Assembly (NCBI GenBank): GCA_964650975.1
Contig: CAZYWA010000508.1
Coordinates: 1 to 5,849, forward strand
DNA: 5,849 nt
From: CAZYWA01 sp964650975 [NCBI: uncultured bacterium]
GTDB lineage: Bacteria > JADJOY01
Direction of reading: 5' to 3'
Part shown: positions 5,113-5,849 of the stretch, piece after piece
Position numbering within the stretch: the stretch's first letter is position 1
Layout: the number at the start of each line of letters is the position of its first letter
Notes under the pieces: generated by a model
What the model was told of the DNA's origin: nothing
What the model saw: only the letters and a program-made list of their open reading frames with translations
Databases searched by the model: none
Translations under genes and position numbers: made by a program

Positions 5113-5849
5113 CTACCTGTCCTGCGCCCCGGAAACGACGGCCTGGGGCGTCGCCCCCCAATGGCTGATGACGTATTCGGGGTAGGCCGAGATTCCGTGC
5201 TGGTCGATGTCGAGACCCTCGAGCTCGCCTTCCTTCGAAACGCGCAGAAGGCCGAACGCGTTGAGCGCGGCGAACATCGCCATCGCGCTGACGAACGTGG
5301 CGGTACAGACGATCACGCTGCCGACGAGCTGCGCCTCCAACACCTTCATGCCTCCTCCGTAGAACAGGCCGCTCAGGGCATCCGGCGAATGGGCGACGAT
5401 CGCCGGCACTCCGAACGGACTCGAACCGGCCGCGGAGTACTGGCCGCTGGCGAAGAGGCCGAGCGATAGCGTTCCCCAGATGCCGCACGCGCCATGGACC
5501 GGCCAGGCGCCCACGGGATCGTCGATCCGGAGATGCTCGAGCAGGTCCATCGCCAGGATGACGATCACTCCGGCCACGGCTCCGATGATGCAAGCCCCGA
5601 CATCACTCACCCAGTAGCAAGGGCAGGTGATGGCAACCAAGCCGGCGAGAAACCCATTGATGATGGCGGTCGTATCCCACTTCTTGGTCCGGGCGTACAT
5701 CAACATGATCGCCGAAATTCCACCGGTACAGGCGGCCAGCGTCGTATTCATCGCGACGCGCCCGACGCCCGCGTTGTCCATGATCGAGAGAGTCGAGCAG
5801 GGATTGAAGCCGTACCAGCCGAACCAGAGAATCAGGCCGCCGATGACGG
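5113..5849 (-). CDS. amt: Ammonium transporter (Amt/MEP/Rh family), 5' partial
   Basis: The frame is open to the window edge, so only the C-terminal 244 residues are visible; the ATG at 5781 is internal. The first residues, GGLILWFGWYGFNP, are a family hallmark. NGFLAGLVAIT and DDPVGAWPVHGACGIWG follow; its His (residue 118 of the visible part) corresponds to the second of the twin pore histidines. The first histidine lies in the missing part. Several hydrophobic helices alternate with short loops, as in this 11-helix inner-membrane channel. The tail GLDIDQHGISAYPEY matches the conserved C-terminal region that couples to the PII protein GlnK in characterised members. The protein conducts ammonium or ammonia into the cell for nitrogen assimilation. 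A neighbouring glnK would lie beyond the window, so the usual pairing cannot be checked. A Cys pair occurs in ITCPCYWVSD. The gene faces the plus-strand block tail to tail. Confidence 0.93.
   Translation of the reverse strand, partial: VIGGLILWFGWYGFNPCSTLSIMDNAGVGRVAMNTTLAACTGGISAIMLMYARTKKWDTTAIINGFLAGLVAITCPCYWVSDVGACIIGAVAGVIVILAMDLLEHLRIDDPVGAWPVHGACGIWGTLSLGLFASGQYSAAGSSPFGVPAIVAHSPDALSGLFYGGGMKVLEAQLVGSVIVCTATFVSAMAMFAALNAFGLLRVSKEGELEGLDIDQHGISAYPEYVISHWGATPQAVVSGAQDR

Noticed and set aside
4430-5593. A 387-codon open frame on the minus strand.
   Set aside because: It is Arg/Gly/Pro-rich, runs antisense to the four-cysteine gene, through the long hairpin and in another frame of the ammonium transporter, whose own frame is clearly the coding one. 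It is a GC-driven shadow.
1-5849. tRNA, rRNA, CRISPR array, riboswitch or insertion sequence.
   Set aside because: No cloverleaf, spaced repeat, conserved riboswitch core or transposase motif was seen on either strand.

Overview
The window is GC-rich bacterial DNA with GTG starts and start/stop overlaps. A secreted glycosidase-like protein, a sigma-54-type AAA+ domain, a lipoprotein and an Amt-type ammonium transporter point to a Gram-negative, environmental organism. A myxobacterium-like or related deep proteobacterial lineage would fit, but the sequence does not settle the taxonomy.

Layout. Positions 2-1495 (+) hold the 3' part of a large extracellular protein: a carboxypeptidase-regulatory-like beta domain, a Pro/Thr/Lys linker, and a clan-A-like glycoside hydrolase barrel with candidate catalytic glutamates. 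About 230 bases without a convincing gene follow. Positions 1729-2308 (+) carry a tight run of two small two-helix membrane proteins and a possible 25-residue membrane peptide, joined by overlapping stop and start codons. A lipoprotein with a carboxypeptidase-regulatory-like fold (2412-2975) and an 89-residue TM2-like membrane protein with a strong ribosome binding site (3093-3362) come next.

Positions 3582-4439 (+) encode a lone AAA+ domain of the sigma-54 activator family. It keeps the overall fold and the ATP-binding lysine, but the GAFTGA loop, the Walker B glutamate, sensor I and one arginine finger are all replaced. It also lacks receiver and DNA-binding domains. Its stop overlaps the GTG of a 177-residue beta-rich, four-cysteine protein that has no signal peptide (4436-4969). 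A perfect 16-bp hairpin (4998-5034) then separates this plus-strand block from a convergent ammonium transporter gene on the minus strand (5113-5849, 5' end outside the window).

No metabolic pathway links these genes. The two edge genes belong to recognisable families. The middle (about 1500-4440) looks like accessory DNA: small hypothetical membrane and envelope proteins plus a degenerate regulator. The points most worth pursuing are the degenerate activator, the possible gene-fusion junction behind it, and the compact small-membrane-protein cassette.
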